Part shown: piece after piece, positions 12,781 to 29,403 of the stretch | Layout: every line of letters starts with the position of its first letter | Position numbering within the stretch: the stretch's first letter is position 1 | Source of the DNA: Theodoxus fluviatilis | Lineage: Eukaryota; Mollusca; Gastropoda; Cycloneritida; Neritidae | Assembly (NCBI GenBank): GCA_034096865.1 | Contig: JAWQFJ010017573.1 | Coordinates: 156,001 to 220,000 of the forward strand | Direction of reading: 5' to 3' | DNA: 64,000 nucleotides | Program-made: the position numbers and the translations under genes | The notes under the pieces: generated by a model | What the model was told of the DNA's origin: nothing | Databases searched by the model: none | Seen by the model: the letters and a program-made list of their open reading frames with translations, nothing else

Positions 12781-14640
12781 ACTTGTGTACATATATGTTT
12801 GTTTGAGATAGTGCTTTATAACTTTTATGTCCTTTTGCAAACAGCAAAAGACAAAGAATTCCTATAATTTCAAAAGATGTAAGAAATTCCATGCGTTCGC
12901 ATGTGAAGAACTTCAGTGTAAATGATGCTTATAAACTCTTTAATCACTCTGACCTTAACAGATGGTGATATTCATTCATCCTCATTAATTTTACTGCCTA
13001 AAAGTATACACATGTTTGGGTGGTTACAAGTAGCTGTGATACCTGCTGCAGCTAATAAGCGCCTCTAGGCAGTAGCTAAATATATTTCAGAGTGGAAGGT
13101 ATTTTGATTTGTTCTCCATCTATTCGGCTCATACTTGCATATTTCTTTTGAGTGGGGGAAAGTGTGTGGTTTTTAAAACACACTAACCTTTTCTGAAGCT
13201 TTGACAAGAGAAAAGCCAGCATGCACTTCAATGTGAAAGAGTTCAGTTCCTTTTAAAATAAGTCACTGCTCACTTATGTCCTTGATATGGATGTCATCTC
13301 TTAGATGGCGTTACTTACATGTTTTGTCGAGGCAGTCAGATATTCAGACTCTCACCTTCAGGGAAAGCATTGCCAACATGTAGAACACCCTAGTTGTAAA
13401 CAGTTTCCTTTCAGATACTTTTTCCAGTCTGAAGTTCAATTGCAACTTTAGTGGAGAAGTGAACTTTTGAAGAAAGCATTGATAAAGGTGATATGAGATA
13501 ATTTAATTTAGATTCACATTTGGTTGACTTTCATATCTTACTCTTTAAGTAGTAGGTATACATATACTTGCAAAGGATTTGCATTTTCTGTGAGTGAAGC
13601 CTGAAGGGTCTTCCTATTCCAACAAAGGGCAATTGAAACATATGTAGGCTTGTGGTGTCATCATCCCTACAAACAGCATTCATCTTAAAAGAATTCATTG
13701 TCAATAGTTCATTCAAAATGGAATGAATGTTGCTCTGTGCTTTACATTTTTATGAAATTTTCTTTTTTCTGCAGCCAGCGTCCTTTTTGATATAACTAAT
13801 GACCTTTGCTTATCAAACATTTGTCATCATGCAAAGTATATGTGCCCCTGCTGCAGAATCTCATTGGACTTACCTCAAGCTTATGTTGGCACACTTATAC
13901 ATGGCCTATTACTCCTAACTGGAGCATTTAATGTTTCTGTTATTGAATGAGCCAGAGAGAGAGAGAGAGATGTATTCCTTCAATGTATCTGTTCTTTTAT
14001 TTACAGAGGGACAGACAGTAGAACTGATTTGTCTGATGATGTGCTTCATGCATGTCACTTTTGTTATGGCCTAAGGTATCTGGAAATGTTTTTGATATTG
14101 CAGGTGTTTGTTTTATCTTCAGTTTCATACCAGAAAGACTGCGCTTTCTTCAAGATTTAAAAAGTTTGGGTTCCACAATATGAATGCATTAACCAGAAGA
14201 AGGTAAAGAGAGTCGGCAGTCATGCACATCTTAGTAGCAGACTTTCCCTCTATAAAGGGATTGTGGAATTGATCCTTAGTTATCCTTTTTAATTTTGTGT
14301 AACCACCCCCCCCCCCCCCCTTCCCCCCACCACCACCACCACCCACCCCCCTTCCCGCATAAGCATTGTCTGTTAACGTCGAAACTTTTCTATGTATTGT
14401 GCAAATGAGTTGTACATAATGACTATGCCAGAAATAAATATTGGAACAAATGAATCTGCATTGTTTCCTTTGTGAACACCAGTTGTTTATTTCCGCCTCA
14501 AAGAAAATTGTACTGTTGGAGTTATTTCTGATTGGTTTTCAGTCAAAACTTGTCTATGGAAGCCACTTTTGGATGAGTATGCAGAAAAGAAAGCTTGCTT
14601 CTGAATCTGATTTATCAGCACAGTAAACGGGAACCCATTG
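11182..14640. other. Intergenic stretch without a recognised gene
   Basis: I see only a (GA)n tract at 12708-12779, a short GA tract at 13955, and C-rich and CCA-rich simple sequence at 14307-14352. The ORFs are short and show no family motif. Confidence 0.6.
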
Positions 14641-14959
14641 CAACAGAATGACTTTGTGTGATGCAGCCAAATCTACGCTTTTCACGTGCACAATGAAAGA
14701 TGCCTCAACGGTCGGGCTTGCCATGACTGAAGAGTCTGTCCTTACTCCACCATCATATAAACAAGGCCCAAATGATGGCTCCTTTGAGCTTAATGCCTTG
14801 TGTTGTCATTTTACATCTTTTTCTTGCAACAAGTCTCTGAACTACTGTGTTATATTGATAGAATTTCTCATCGAAAGTAAGAGGGACTCTCCGAAAGTAA
14901 TGTCTCCTATTTATATGCAAGTAAACTACAACACCGTGGACGCAGTCCCTCATCATCAC

Positions 14960-16300
14960 CCTCCCAAAGAAAGGCAACTTACAGCTATGCCAGAACTACA
15001 GAACTATCAGCCTCATCAGCCACCCGAGCAAAGTCATGCTGAAGATCTTACTGAACAGATTGAAGCCACAAGCAGAGAAGATCATCGCTGAAGAACAGGC
15101 AGGCTTCAGACAAGGGCGCAGTACAACGGAGCAGAATTTCAACCTCAGGATACTGTGCGAGAGGTACAGATCCACAACACCAACAGGACCTCTACCACGT
15201 CTTCGTGGACTTTAAGAAGGCTTTCGGCAGGGTATGGCATGCAGCACTGTGGGCTACCATGAGGCTGTACAACATCAACGCCAACCTGATCAGAGTCATA
15301 GAACACCGTATGACAATGCCACAAGTGCCGTATACTTCAACAGCAGCATTGGGGACTGGTTCAGAACCACAGTCGGAGTGAGACAAGGCTGTTTGCTCTC
15401 TCCCACCCTCTTCAACATCTTCCTGGAAAGAATAATGACTGACGCCCTAAAAGACCACGAGGGGACAGTCAGCATTGGCGGCAGAACAATCACAAACTTA
15501 CGTTTTGCTGACGACATAGATGGCCTGGCCGGAAGTGAAAAGGAGCTGGAGAACTTAGTGGAGCGCTTAGACACAACCTCCACAAATTTTGGCATGCAGA
15601 TCAGTGCAGAGAAGACCAAACTGATGACCAACAACACCAACGGCATCAGCACTGACATCAAGGTCTGTGGTGAGAAACTGGAAACCGTCAACAGCTTCAA
15701 ATACCTGGGAGCAATTGTCACAGATGCAGGATCCAAACCTGAAATACTCGCCAGAATAGCTCAGACCACAACGGCACTCACAAAACTCAGGACCATCTGG
15801 AAGGACAGGAACATAGCCCTCAGCTCAAAGATCAGACTGATGCGCGCCCTGGTCATGTCCATATTTGTATATGCCTGTGAGTCATGGACACTAACAGCTG
15901 ACTTGGAGAGAAGGATACAGGCCATGGAAATGAGATGTTTTCGACGACTCCTCGGCATCTTCTACAAGGACCGCATCACAAACGAGGAAGTCCGAAACAA
16001 AATTAGGCAAGCCATGAAGAACTACTGACCACTGTGAAAAGACGCAAACTAAAGTGGTATGGGCACGTCTCACGATCGTCAGGGCTTGCCAAGACTGCTA
16101 CAAGGCACAGTAAAAGGAGGGAGGAGGAGAGGCAGACAAAGGAAAAGATGGGAGGACAACGTCTCAGAATGAACAGGGATGAGGCTCAGCGAAGCCTTGA
16201 GACAGTCCGAGAGGCGAGAGGAATGGAGAGAACTGGTTGCCAGATCATCTGTGGTGCCCCAACGGTCGTCCTGACTACGGGACAAGTAAAGTGAAGTGAA
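14960..16300 (+). pseudogene. Decayed LINE endonuclease/reverse transcriptase, 3' part
   Basis: Translation in shifting frames gives the reverse-transcriptase signature of a non-LTR retrotransposon: EEQAGFRQGRSTTEQ near 15090, then a frameshifted block at about 15180-15320, then VGVRQGCLLSPTLFN, LRFADDIDGLAG (catalytic ADD box), FKYLGAIV, SIFVYACESWTL and, after a stop near 16027 and a shift, RRKLKWYGHVSRSSGLAKT. Only the last block of RT and the C-terminal region remain, with at least two frameshifts and several stops. The most intact reading frame is 15324-16025. It is an insertion, not a host gene; clade not assigned. Confidence 0.88.
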
Positions 16301-16325
16301 GAAACTACAACAGATTCAGAGAACA

Positions 16326-16546
16326 GTTGGATAGAGCAAGCTTTCCGCTAGAAAAAGTTGTTTTCCCCACATTTTCCTGACAACGACGCCGTCATCGCCG
16401 CTGTGAAAGTTTGTCGCTTCCGCTGGTACAGATTTTTACGAGCGCAGCATGCAGGCTCCTGTTCATTGCTGGCCAAAATGTGTAGCCAATGGTAGTGACT
16501 GAGTGAAATAAAAGTGTTTTGTAGCTGAAAACTTGCTCTATCCAAC
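16326..16546. mobile_element. Small palindrome-ended MITE-like element
   Basis: GTTGGATAGAGCAAG at 16326-16340 is matched by its exact reverse complement at 16532-16546. The inverted similarity continues inwards for about 30 bp with three mismatches. The 221-bp unit has no ORF. I could not see a clear target duplication. Confidence 0.5.
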
Positions 16547-16549
16547 GGT

Positions 16550-18290
16550 GTTATTGTGCTCCCTGCATCTGTTATAGCTTCCGTGGAAATAATTAGGAAA
16601 GTCCATCGTAGCAAATTGGAGAAAGCGGGGCATTTGGCACCACCTTTTTTGTATTTTCGAAAATATATTATGTTCTTTGAAAAAATACATTGAGTGAAAC
16701 AGAGTAAACAAATTGAGGACATTATTAATATCCAACAAAACATATTGACTTCTTTTTTTGTAACCATGAAACTAAGTAGGGTAGCCTGGAGCAAAACGCC
16801 CAGACAGGGTCAAACGCCCGCCACTGATATTTAGGAGATCATGATGTAGAGATTTATGTTGTATTTTGCCAACATCCATCTTTGAAAAGAAGCTTCTGAC
16901 CCGACAGAGGTGAATGCAGACTAAATGCATGGTACGTTTTCTATGATTAGGCTAATTTTAAACGAATTTTATTTCTCATGGTGAACTTCCGTGCCTTTGG
17001 GACATTAAACCCCAGGATGTCGGAGCATTAGGCCCCAAACTAAAAGACTTATTTTGGTAAGTTTTTATCTAATCTAAAACATTAAACTTATAAATGTAAT
17101 TAATTACAAATGAGGGGGGGGGGGGGGGGGGGGAGGGGCGATCATAATTCTAAGTTTAATGCAAAGTTTTCTGCCATGTAGGGCCTACATAGTGACAGCG
17201 TGGATATTATAATTTATATGTAATGTTTTTCCGTGACAGTGAGAAATTCTAATACAGCATCGCCTTCACCATTGCAAGTGACGTAATACAAATAGAATGT
17301 TGTATATTGTGCTACATGAAACCCATTTCGTCATGACAATTACGACACTTTGCATGGTTCTCCACTGAAACGGGAATTTGTCTTTGATACTAATAACACC
17401 GCTAAATGTTGACAATTCGTTCTCTGAATCGACACATGATTGCAAAGTATCTTCTTCTCAAGCGGACACTATGCTATTCTGATGCGAGACTACACGATGA
17501 CGTAGACAATGGTCTCTGCTGCCAGTCGATGGCGACTACGACGCCTGTCAATTGTTGTTTGGAGCTGTCTCATGCGATGACATCCGCCTGTGTGCAAGCT
17601 ACGACCACCTGTATTGAAGACGTCAACTCTGCTTGGATTGAGATTTTTTCACGTGAAAAACTGCATTGCGCAAACTTTGCCTGTGGGTTACGAGCCAGAT
17701 GGGCAAATTTCCCTTTTGACGGGCACGTTGCAGGCTTCTTCCCATCCAGAAGGACACTTCAGTCAAGGTATGGCGGTTTCCTATGAGCACTCAGGGAGAA
17801 GAGCACTGTCATTGTTGTCTTTCAGCGGGCAGGGGCCGCGACGCTACAGGCCGGCGGGGCGCGCTGCTTAGCTTACTTAGTTGGCAAATAATAATAGACC
17901 TGTCAACATTTGTTTCATTTTTTTATATTTGTGCCTTCATAATTGCTTTCATCATGTTGACACCGGCCTATTCCTCGCAAGATCTTGCAAGGTTCCTTAC
18001 GTAAGCAACGCGCCCCGGCCAGCACTCGACCTGCAGTCGCTAATTGTGAGCAGTGCATGGGCGCTGCGTTCGAAGCTGATCTGCGCGCATCCTTGCGTCA
18101 CATTCCTACGCAAAGTGCTTTTAACTCAAATCGCTTCTCCTCACCAAAGAATAAAACGAGGTGAAAACTTGAGAAAGATATAGGCAGGCCAGAGACCTTA
18201 CAGAAATCTTAAGGCAGGTTTCCTAATTATAACTTTTTATCAGCATAATTGTTGGCAACGTTCATAGCAAAAACATAACGGTACTGTTTT
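16550..18290. other. Intergenic stretch without a recognised gene
   Basis: Contains a poly-G tract at 17114-17140. A 126-codon open frame at 17406-17786 shows no recognisable domain and I do not call it a gene. Confidence 0.5.
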
Positions 18291-18295
18291 TTACC

Positions 18296-18424
18296 GCAAA
18301 GCCCCGCAAAGCCCCACAAGGCCCCGCAAGGCCCCGCAAGGCCCCGCAAGGCCCCGCAAAGCCCCGCAAGGCCCCGCAAAGCCCCGCAAGGCCCCGCAAA
18401 GCCCCGCAAGGCCCCGCAAAGCCC
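18296..18424 (-). repeat. Left fold-back arm: 10-bp tandem repeat (GCAARGCCCC)n
   Basis: About thirteen copies of the 10-mer GCAAAGCCCC or GCAAGGCCCC. The outer flank ACTGTTTTTTACC is the inverted counterpart of the outer flank of the right arm at 20343-20502, so the two arrays form a long inverted repeat around 1.9 kb. Confidence 0.9.
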
Positions 18425-18787
18425 CTTTGTTTTTGTTCTCCTAGTCTCTTAGAGAGACTGTGAACAAGTTGGTTTGGGGGTGGGGGGGGGGGGGGGGTGG
18501 GGGGGAGGGTGGGGGGGGGGGGAGATGGTGTATGTATATATGAATGTGTGTGTATGTCATGTTTCTCGATTGAAATGTGTGGCTGCTGTTTACTGCTATA
18601 TTAGAACACTGACGAACATTGGCAATTTACCCACAATTACTTCCAGAGACTCTCTGTGCACGTCAAAGTCAAAGTGATTTTATTGTCATATAAGCTTCAC
18701 AAGCCCTTTTAACAAGGGGGGAGTACAAAACATGAATTAAGTAGCACGTTTCCAATAAACACACACATACACAAATGCTCGCGCGCA

Positions 18788-18792
18788 CACAC

Positions 18793-18838
<46 letters not shown>
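18788..18838. repeat. (CA)n microsatellite
   Basis: CA run just inside the left fold-back arm. The preceding 18475-18525 is a G-rich simple tract, and 18660-18735 resembles the 3' tail of a retroposon (GTGATTTTATTGTC). Confidence 0.9.
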
Positions 18839-18845
<7 letters not shown>

Positions 18846-19049
18846 CACACCCGTATGATGATCATAAACTTCGACATCAATGTATGAAAGACATGACTGA
18901 CATCAATCTTGATTATAGTAATCATAAACCATGGTTACTGAAAGTCATTGAGGATGGCTTGTCACGAACCTATATATAAACATGCAAATGGGTCTTTGGC
19001 CGTCTATTTTAAAATGCTCTGAAATGCCACATTTAAAATTGTAACCTCT

Positions 19050-19537
<488 letters not shown>

Positions 19538-20105
19538 GACGCACAGTAAGCAGCACCAACTCACTCACCAACACACTCACGAACACACTCACCAACACAC
19601 TCACCAACACACCTGCAATGTTCACAATGATCTTAAAAACGCGCATATGATAGTTTTACGTTTATAACATTTACGAAATGACATAAACTAAGTTATTTCT
19701 GTTTGTTTTTGGTTTGTTTTTTTGTGATTACTGTCATTATGGTATTATAATTTGACAAACATCCTAACCAACATACAGACTGACTAACAAACTCGCAGTT
19801 CGTATACACGCATTACGTATTACGTATATTTATTATTTATGATACGATTCGTCTAAAAAAAATGTGACATATATCGTGTGTTATATCTCTGTAACCCAAG
19901 TTACGTATGTTGCATTTTTGTCATCATTATGTCAACTATAAGATAGCCTATGTTATCTCTCTCTGAAAAACAAAAGTCACCTCTGTTACTGTTAATATTG
20001 TTATCATTTGTGTTCATTATTAATATTTCATGAATTTACAAACTGACAAGCACAAGTCCGGTGAGGAAAAACTAATGCATAAAGAAAAGCAAAATATACA
20101 CTCAC

Positions 20106-20155
20106 CAGGAATCCACGGAACACCAAACACCAAACAGGGAATGAGTTTTTATATA
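20106..20155 (-). promoter_or_regulatory. Candidate TATA box and untranslated first exon for the PHD-like gene
   Basis: On the minus strand TATATAAA occurs at 20155-20148. About 40 bases downstream is TCCTG|GTGAGTG, a good 5' splice donor at 20105. This arrangement would give a short untranslated first exon leading to the PHD exon. It is inference from spacing only. Confidence 0.35.
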
Positions 20156-20342
20156 TAAAAAGAATGCAATTGGTGAACTTCTAGGGAGCATGCGAGGATC
20201 GCAGTTTTCTGACCAGTATTCATAGATCGGGTGAGCTCTCCATTGCTGCTGACTATAGTTAGTTGTTCTCAAAAATCCTTTCTCAGTCTCTTGTCGAACG
20301 GACTGACCACCCCTCACTAATGCAACTAAAAAAAGGGGGGGA

Positions 20343-20502
20343 GGGCTTTGCGGGGCCTTGCGGGGCCTTGCGGGGCTTTGCGGGGCCTTGCGGGGCCTTG
20401 CGGGGCTTTGCGGGGCCTTGCGGGGCCTTGCGGGGCTTTGCGGGGCCTTGCGGGGCTTTGCGGGGCTTTGCGGGGCTTTGCGGGGCTTTGCGGGGCTTTG
20501 CG
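20343..20502 (+). repeat. Right fold-back arm: 10-bp tandem repeat (GGGGCYTTGC)n
   Basis: About sixteen copies of the 10-mer complementary to the left arm. The outer edge GCGGTAAAAAACAGTACC matches the inverted left edge for about 19 bases. Long ORFs on both strands here only translate the repeat. Confidence 0.9.
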
Positions 20503-20639
20503 GTAAAAAACAGTACCCAAAACATAAAGATGGTTGAATGCCTGTCCCAACAAATGCAACAACATTCGAAAATAAGTTTTCAGCGAGAAAAGATGGCTAG
20601 TCCAAAACTGGGGGAAATCTCGAGCGACACTTCGAGCAA

Positions 20640-20670
20640 CCAAAGATTATAGGTTACCTATAATCTTTGG
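20640..20670. repeat. Perfect 15-bp-arm hairpin
   Basis: CCAAAGATTATAGGT, one T, then ACCTATAATCTTTGG: fifteen perfectly paired bases with a one-base centre. The flanks GAGCAAC and AGCAACT form a short direct repeat around it. Confidence 0.9.
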
Positions 20671-21640
20671 AGCAACTAAACTTCAGAAAATGTATCTGCG
20701 GAGCGTCCATTCGCAGATTGTTGCATGGTCCTCAGGGAGGTGAGTTGTGTAGGGGTGACGTACAGTGGCCTGATAACCAGGGAGAACATTCTTGCTGTTT
20801 GAGTACCCACAAACAGATGGAAAGACGCATTAAAAACTCAGTGAAATTTATCTTTGCTTTTTATCAACCTATATAGCTGCATGACCTCTGCTGGTTGTAC
20901 TGTACGTCGTCAACGTTAGAGACCCTTAAATTTACTTCTGAAATAGAACGTGTTACATAGATCATTAGTCAGTCCTTCACGACAAATTAACTGCTTTTTT
21001 ATGCTTCCATAGTTTATGCACGACTTAAGGATGATGCCATGATCGGTAGGGGGAGATCACTAAAATCATCTGGTAGCTCCCACCCACAACACGGTGATCA
21101 TGAGCATTGGATGTCAGTCAGATGAATGAACATTTTCAGTTGAGTTGATCTCCCTAGAACACTACTTTGATAAAAAGATACCGATTTGCTGGTGCGCACA
21201 TTAATTTAGGCTTTTTGATTCTGGCGCCTAGCACGGTCCTGTAGAAAAAGGCAGCATGGAAGAGCACGGAGATTTACCTCCCTTGGATGTTTTCATACGC
21301 TGGCGTGCCTCGTGCGTGAGCCCGGGTGGACTTTCGACCTGCCTCGCTCAGAAAGCTTGTTGCCATGCTGTGTGATTCATGAACGAAAGATTTAGGGAGG
21401 AGTTTGAACATTCGTGGGCATTTAATGCAGTAGTTTATGCTTGATGTCAACATATTTGTTGATCGAATCTCTGCGTTCAGCAAGACCGCACCAGCGGTTT
21501 TTAGATCGTCTAAACAGCATCGCACGTACCGTTGTCACCTTACTCCAAGGGCTACAATCGTCTCCGTATGTGTAATCGTTATGTCCAATTATAACCTTTC
21601 AATGCCAGATGCTGACAGAATCGCCGTCTACTTTTAGCAA
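20671..21640. other. Intergenic stretch without a recognised gene
   Basis: No repeat structure or convincing coding frame seen. Confidence 0.5.
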
Positions 21641-21655
21641 CAGATGCCACTCATT

Positions 21656-21657
<2 letters not shown>

Positions 21658-21722
<65 letters not shown>

Positions 21723-21846
21723 CTCTCTCTCTCTCTTCGTGTCCTTCGTCTCTCTCTTCCTCTCCTCTCTCTCTCTCTCTCTCCTCCTGTCTCTCTCTCC
21801 TCATCTCTCTCTGCTCTCATCCTCCTCCTCTCTCTCTCTCCCTCTC

Positions 21847-21880
<34 letters not shown>

Positions 21881-21953
21881 CCGCTCTCTAAGTCTGTCTG
21901 TCTCTCTCTCTCTGTCTCTCTCTCTCAAACTCTGTCTCTCTCACCCCCTTGTG

Positions 21954-21993
<40 letters not shown>

Positions 21994-22060
21994 CTCTCTA
22001 CTCTCTCTTCTCTCATCTCTCTCTCTCTCTCTCTCTGCTCTCTCTCTCTCTCTCTCTCTC
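21658..22060. repeat. Long (CT)n-rich microsatellite
   Basis: About 400 bp of CT repeats with CTGT and CTCC variants. ORFs on both strands are low-complexity translations. Confidence 0.97.
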
Positions 22061-22094
22061 ACACACATCCTTAGGTACAAATTTTGTCATGTCT

Positions 22095-22145
22095 TGTAAC
22101 TTGTAATGGGCCGGAGGCCCCCACAATAAACTCATTTGTTCGTTG
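22095..22145 (+). repeat. 3' tail of a non-LTR retroposon
   Basis: GGGCCGGAGGCCCCCACAAT, AATAAACTCA and a TTCGTT tail resemble the 3' end of a LINE or SINE. No upstream body is recognisable because CT repeats precede it. Confidence 0.4.

Positions 22146-22149
<4 letters not shown>

Positions 22150-22216
<67 letters not shown>
22150..22216. repeat. (CT)n microsatellite directly 5' of a LINE fragment
   Basis: An uninterrupted CT run ending exactly where LINE homology starts (TACAAGACAAAAACAC). Confidence 0.95.
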
Positions 22217-22217
<1 letters not shown>

Positions 22218-22854
22218 AAGACAAAAACACTAACGACAGCCCTTAACCATCAACCTCATGCTGGAAAACGAAGTTATTGAGCAAGTCTCTGAACACAGAG
22301 TGCTTGGCATAATTGTTGATGAACATTTAACTTGGGAACACCATATTCATTCTTTATGCAAAACTATTGCTAAAAACATTTTCTTACTCTCCAAACTAAG
22401 GCATCTTGTAAACACCAATGCATGCAAGATATTTTTTCACGCACACATAAATTCCCATATTAATTTTGCATCTGTTGTTTGGGATGGCTCCATGGCAGTG
22501 CACTTAAACAAGATTAAGTCACTGTACAGACGAGCTGCCAAGCTTATCATTTCCGACTCAACATTGTCTACAGACGAAAAACTCAGAAATCTTGGGCTGC
22601 TGCCCTTCCATAAACACCTCGCCCAAAATAAATGCATTCTCATGCACAAAATTGCTCATTCAAGAGCACCGACGTACCTTAATGATCTATTCCATCATCC
22701 CCAAACGAGCCGCTTAACATCTCGTGACACCTTCATTCTTCCACAACCCAGAGTAGGCATTTACAAAGGCAGTCTTGCATATTCAGGTATTTTGATATGG
22801 AACTCACTCGATCCCATTACACCTCAGGAACAATACTTCCTTGAAGTCCTTTAA
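22217..22854 (+). pseudogene. LINE reverse-transcriptase C-terminal fragment (same family as 59747-58707)
   Basis: The translation aligns with the minus-strand LINE at 58707-59747 through TRQKH, EHRVLGIIVDEHLTW, NIFLLSKLRHLV, KIFFHAHINSHINFAS, LYRRAAKLII, LPFHKHLAQNKC and FILPQPRVGIYKGSLAYSG. An in-frame TAA follows TRQKH where the other copy has a Gln codon. The catalytic part of RT is missing because the 5' end is cut at the CT repeat. Probably a Jockey/CR1-group element. Confidence 0.88.
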
Positions 22855-23960
22855 CACTTCTGTGATGAGGTGCACCTAATGACCTATTACCAAGTGTATT
22901 GTACATCTACTGTGTTCATCCTCTATTAAGTTATCCCTGCTTCTGTCTCTCCCCACCCCACCCCCTATCCTGTGTGTCGGATCTCTCTGTGTCTCAGACC
23001 TCTCTCAAACCCCCCCCCCCCCCCCCCCCTTCCCCATCCTTTCTGTAAGACAAGCTGACCAGCTGACCACTCTGTGACTCCCTCTACTGTGGTCTGATTG
23101 TTAGTGCAGCTGCCCTGTCAGTCGTTACATTAGAGTTACCCCTGGCTAGTGAGTCGCCCTCCCACTCGGGCATCTGAATTGTAACATTTTGAGTATAAAT
23201 CTTATGTTTTCCCTCAAGTAAGACAGGTAATTGCAACGGCATGTGAGTCATTCAATAGATTGTGTTATGCTGAATGAGGCAACATTTGTAAGAAGTCATT
23301 TCAAAGTAAGTTAAATTAAGTAATCTCTCCTTTCTGCCAAATAGTAGCACAACCCGGGAACCAGGGTTAAGATTTGTGAAATAATCCACACGCTGGTTCC
23401 TGTGAGGTCTGTTCATTCGCTTGTTAAGGGGGAACGGCAGACGAGACGAGAGAGACCCCATCCCATCTGGGGGAGAGACCACTGCCACCATGGTCTAGAG
23501 AGACCACTGCCACCAGGGTATAGAGAGACCACTGCCACCACGGTGTTGGGTTGATCCATTCCATTATCATCAGGCCTCGGACCAGCCAGCAGCTCCTGTA
23601 CCCATTGGTGAAAAATAAAGTTGTGGAAAGCAGCTACGATTTTGTCTCATACCTGCGCCCTGCTACCATCATGCCTCATTCCACTCCACCACACTTCCAT
23701 ACGTGATTATCTCTTCCGATAATCTTTTTGCTGTACCCTGAGTACAATGTTGCCTGTACATATGACACGGTGCTACTTGTACCTCGAGCAAACAATTGTT
23801 GAAGGCATCAACTAAAACCTTGTTCATGTCATTGTTACTATATTGTCCAAATATCACTGCCTACTGTTGTACATTGATATACTACTTGATACTTATTATC
23901 TTTTTTTTCTGTTTTCCCTCTCTTTTTCCCCCCATTTATCTAGGATTGTCTGTTCATTCT
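22855..23960 (+). other. Probable 3' UTR of the LINE fragment and unclassified repeat
   Basis: Contains a C run near 23010, and three copies of a 28-bp unit with GAGAGACCACTGCCACCA at 23470-23545. A stretch ending AATAAAGTTGTGGAAAGC near 23635 could be the end of a retroviral-type LTR. I could not define boundaries. Confidence 0.3.
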
Positions 23961-23964
23961 TTAC

Positions 23965-24040
23965 AAGTGAGGACAATTTGTAAGATAGGCAGAAATGCCT
24001 AAAATTCCATCCTTGATAAATAAAAAATCTATCAATCAAT
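23965..24040 (+). repeat. LINE/SINE 3' terminus with (ATCA)n tail
   Basis: TTTGTAAGATAGGCAGAAAT followed by GCCTAAAATTCCATCCTTGA, TAAATAAA and ATCAATCAATCA. The same terminus occurs in reverse orientation at 61345-61250. Confidence 0.7.
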
Positions 24041-24042
24041 CA

Positions 24043-24085
<43 letters not shown>

Positions 24086-24220
24086 ACTCTCGGTCACTCT
24101 CTGTCATGTCTCTGTGTCTGTCTTGGTTTGTCTGTCTGTTTGTCTGTCTGTCCGTATGTCTGTCTCTGTGTGTCTGTCTGTCTGTCTGTCTGTCCCTCCC
24201 TCCCTCCCTCCCTCCCTCCC

Positions 24221-24284
<64 letters not shown>

Positions 24285-24325
24285 CCTCCCTCCCTCCCTC
24301 CCTCCCTCTCCCCCCCCCCCCTCCC
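24040..24325. repeat. (CT)n, (CTGT)n and (CCCT)n microsatellites
   Basis: A CT run, then CTGT tetramers interrupted by CCCT tetramers, ending in a C run near 24325. It lies about 200 bp upstream of the PTGR2 start codon. Confidence 0.97.
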
Positions 24326-24508
24326 CTAGAGTGTCACATGCTTTCCTACCCACGACCCACACATCACCTTTTCTTTATTAAATAGGATTCCCTGAGCTAG
24401 ACTGAATGTACACTTGCCTTACAGAACCTGTTGCCATCAGGTATAACATGTTTTACCCTCACCATCTCATTCATTTCCAGATCTACTGATAAAAGGGGAA
24501 CACTGGCA

Positions 24509-28987
<4,479 letters not shown>

Positions 28988-29157
28988 CAGTCACTGCCTT
29001 GAATCAGGAATGTTGCAGTCAACCCCATCCCAGTGCCTTGCTAAGTGACGTCTGGTCAGTCAGAAACAACGCTGATGCAACATCATTGTATAAGATCAAG
29101 ACTTGGGGCAAGTGTGACTGTTTGCCTAGCTCAACTGGGCAACTGCTGATCTCCTTC

Positions 29158-29300
29158 CAGGAGGTTATGTTTTACCCTTGGTTCAGTGATTCAGCAAAAT
29201 ACATCAAAAAGTTCAAGATGGATCCTGATGAAATTTGGTGGAAGGTCAAGGTTTCACCCAAGGAAGAATCCATTAAATTTTGGAGTTAATATCTGTTATC
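29158..29300 (+). repeat. Interspersed repeat (GGTTATG family), copy 2
   Basis: GGAGGTTATGTTTTACCC, AAAAGTTCAAGATGGATCCT, GATGAAATTTGGTGGAAGGT and CAAGGTTTCACCCAAGGAAG match the copies at 4119 and 42660-42470. It lies just after the PTGR2 stop, possibly in its 3' UTR. Confidence 0.65.
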
Positions 29301-29403
29301 TTGTGTTGAAATTACAACCAAAAAGGGAAATTTTATCACAATACATAAAGTTGATGAAGTCAAACAATTAATGATGCTGGCATATGTGTTCCACACTCAA
29401 GAA

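Noticed and set aside
14125..14346. Gly-rich minus-strand frame
   Set aside because: Translation of a C-rich/CCA simple tract.
17406..17871. 126-codon plus-strand frame with start-like ATG
   Set aside because: No recognisable motif, no splice context and no coding bias that I can see; treated as chance.
23560..23700. Possible solo LTR end (AATAAAGTTGTGGAAAGC...)
   Set aside because: No matching 5' LTR edge or target duplication could be fixed by eye.
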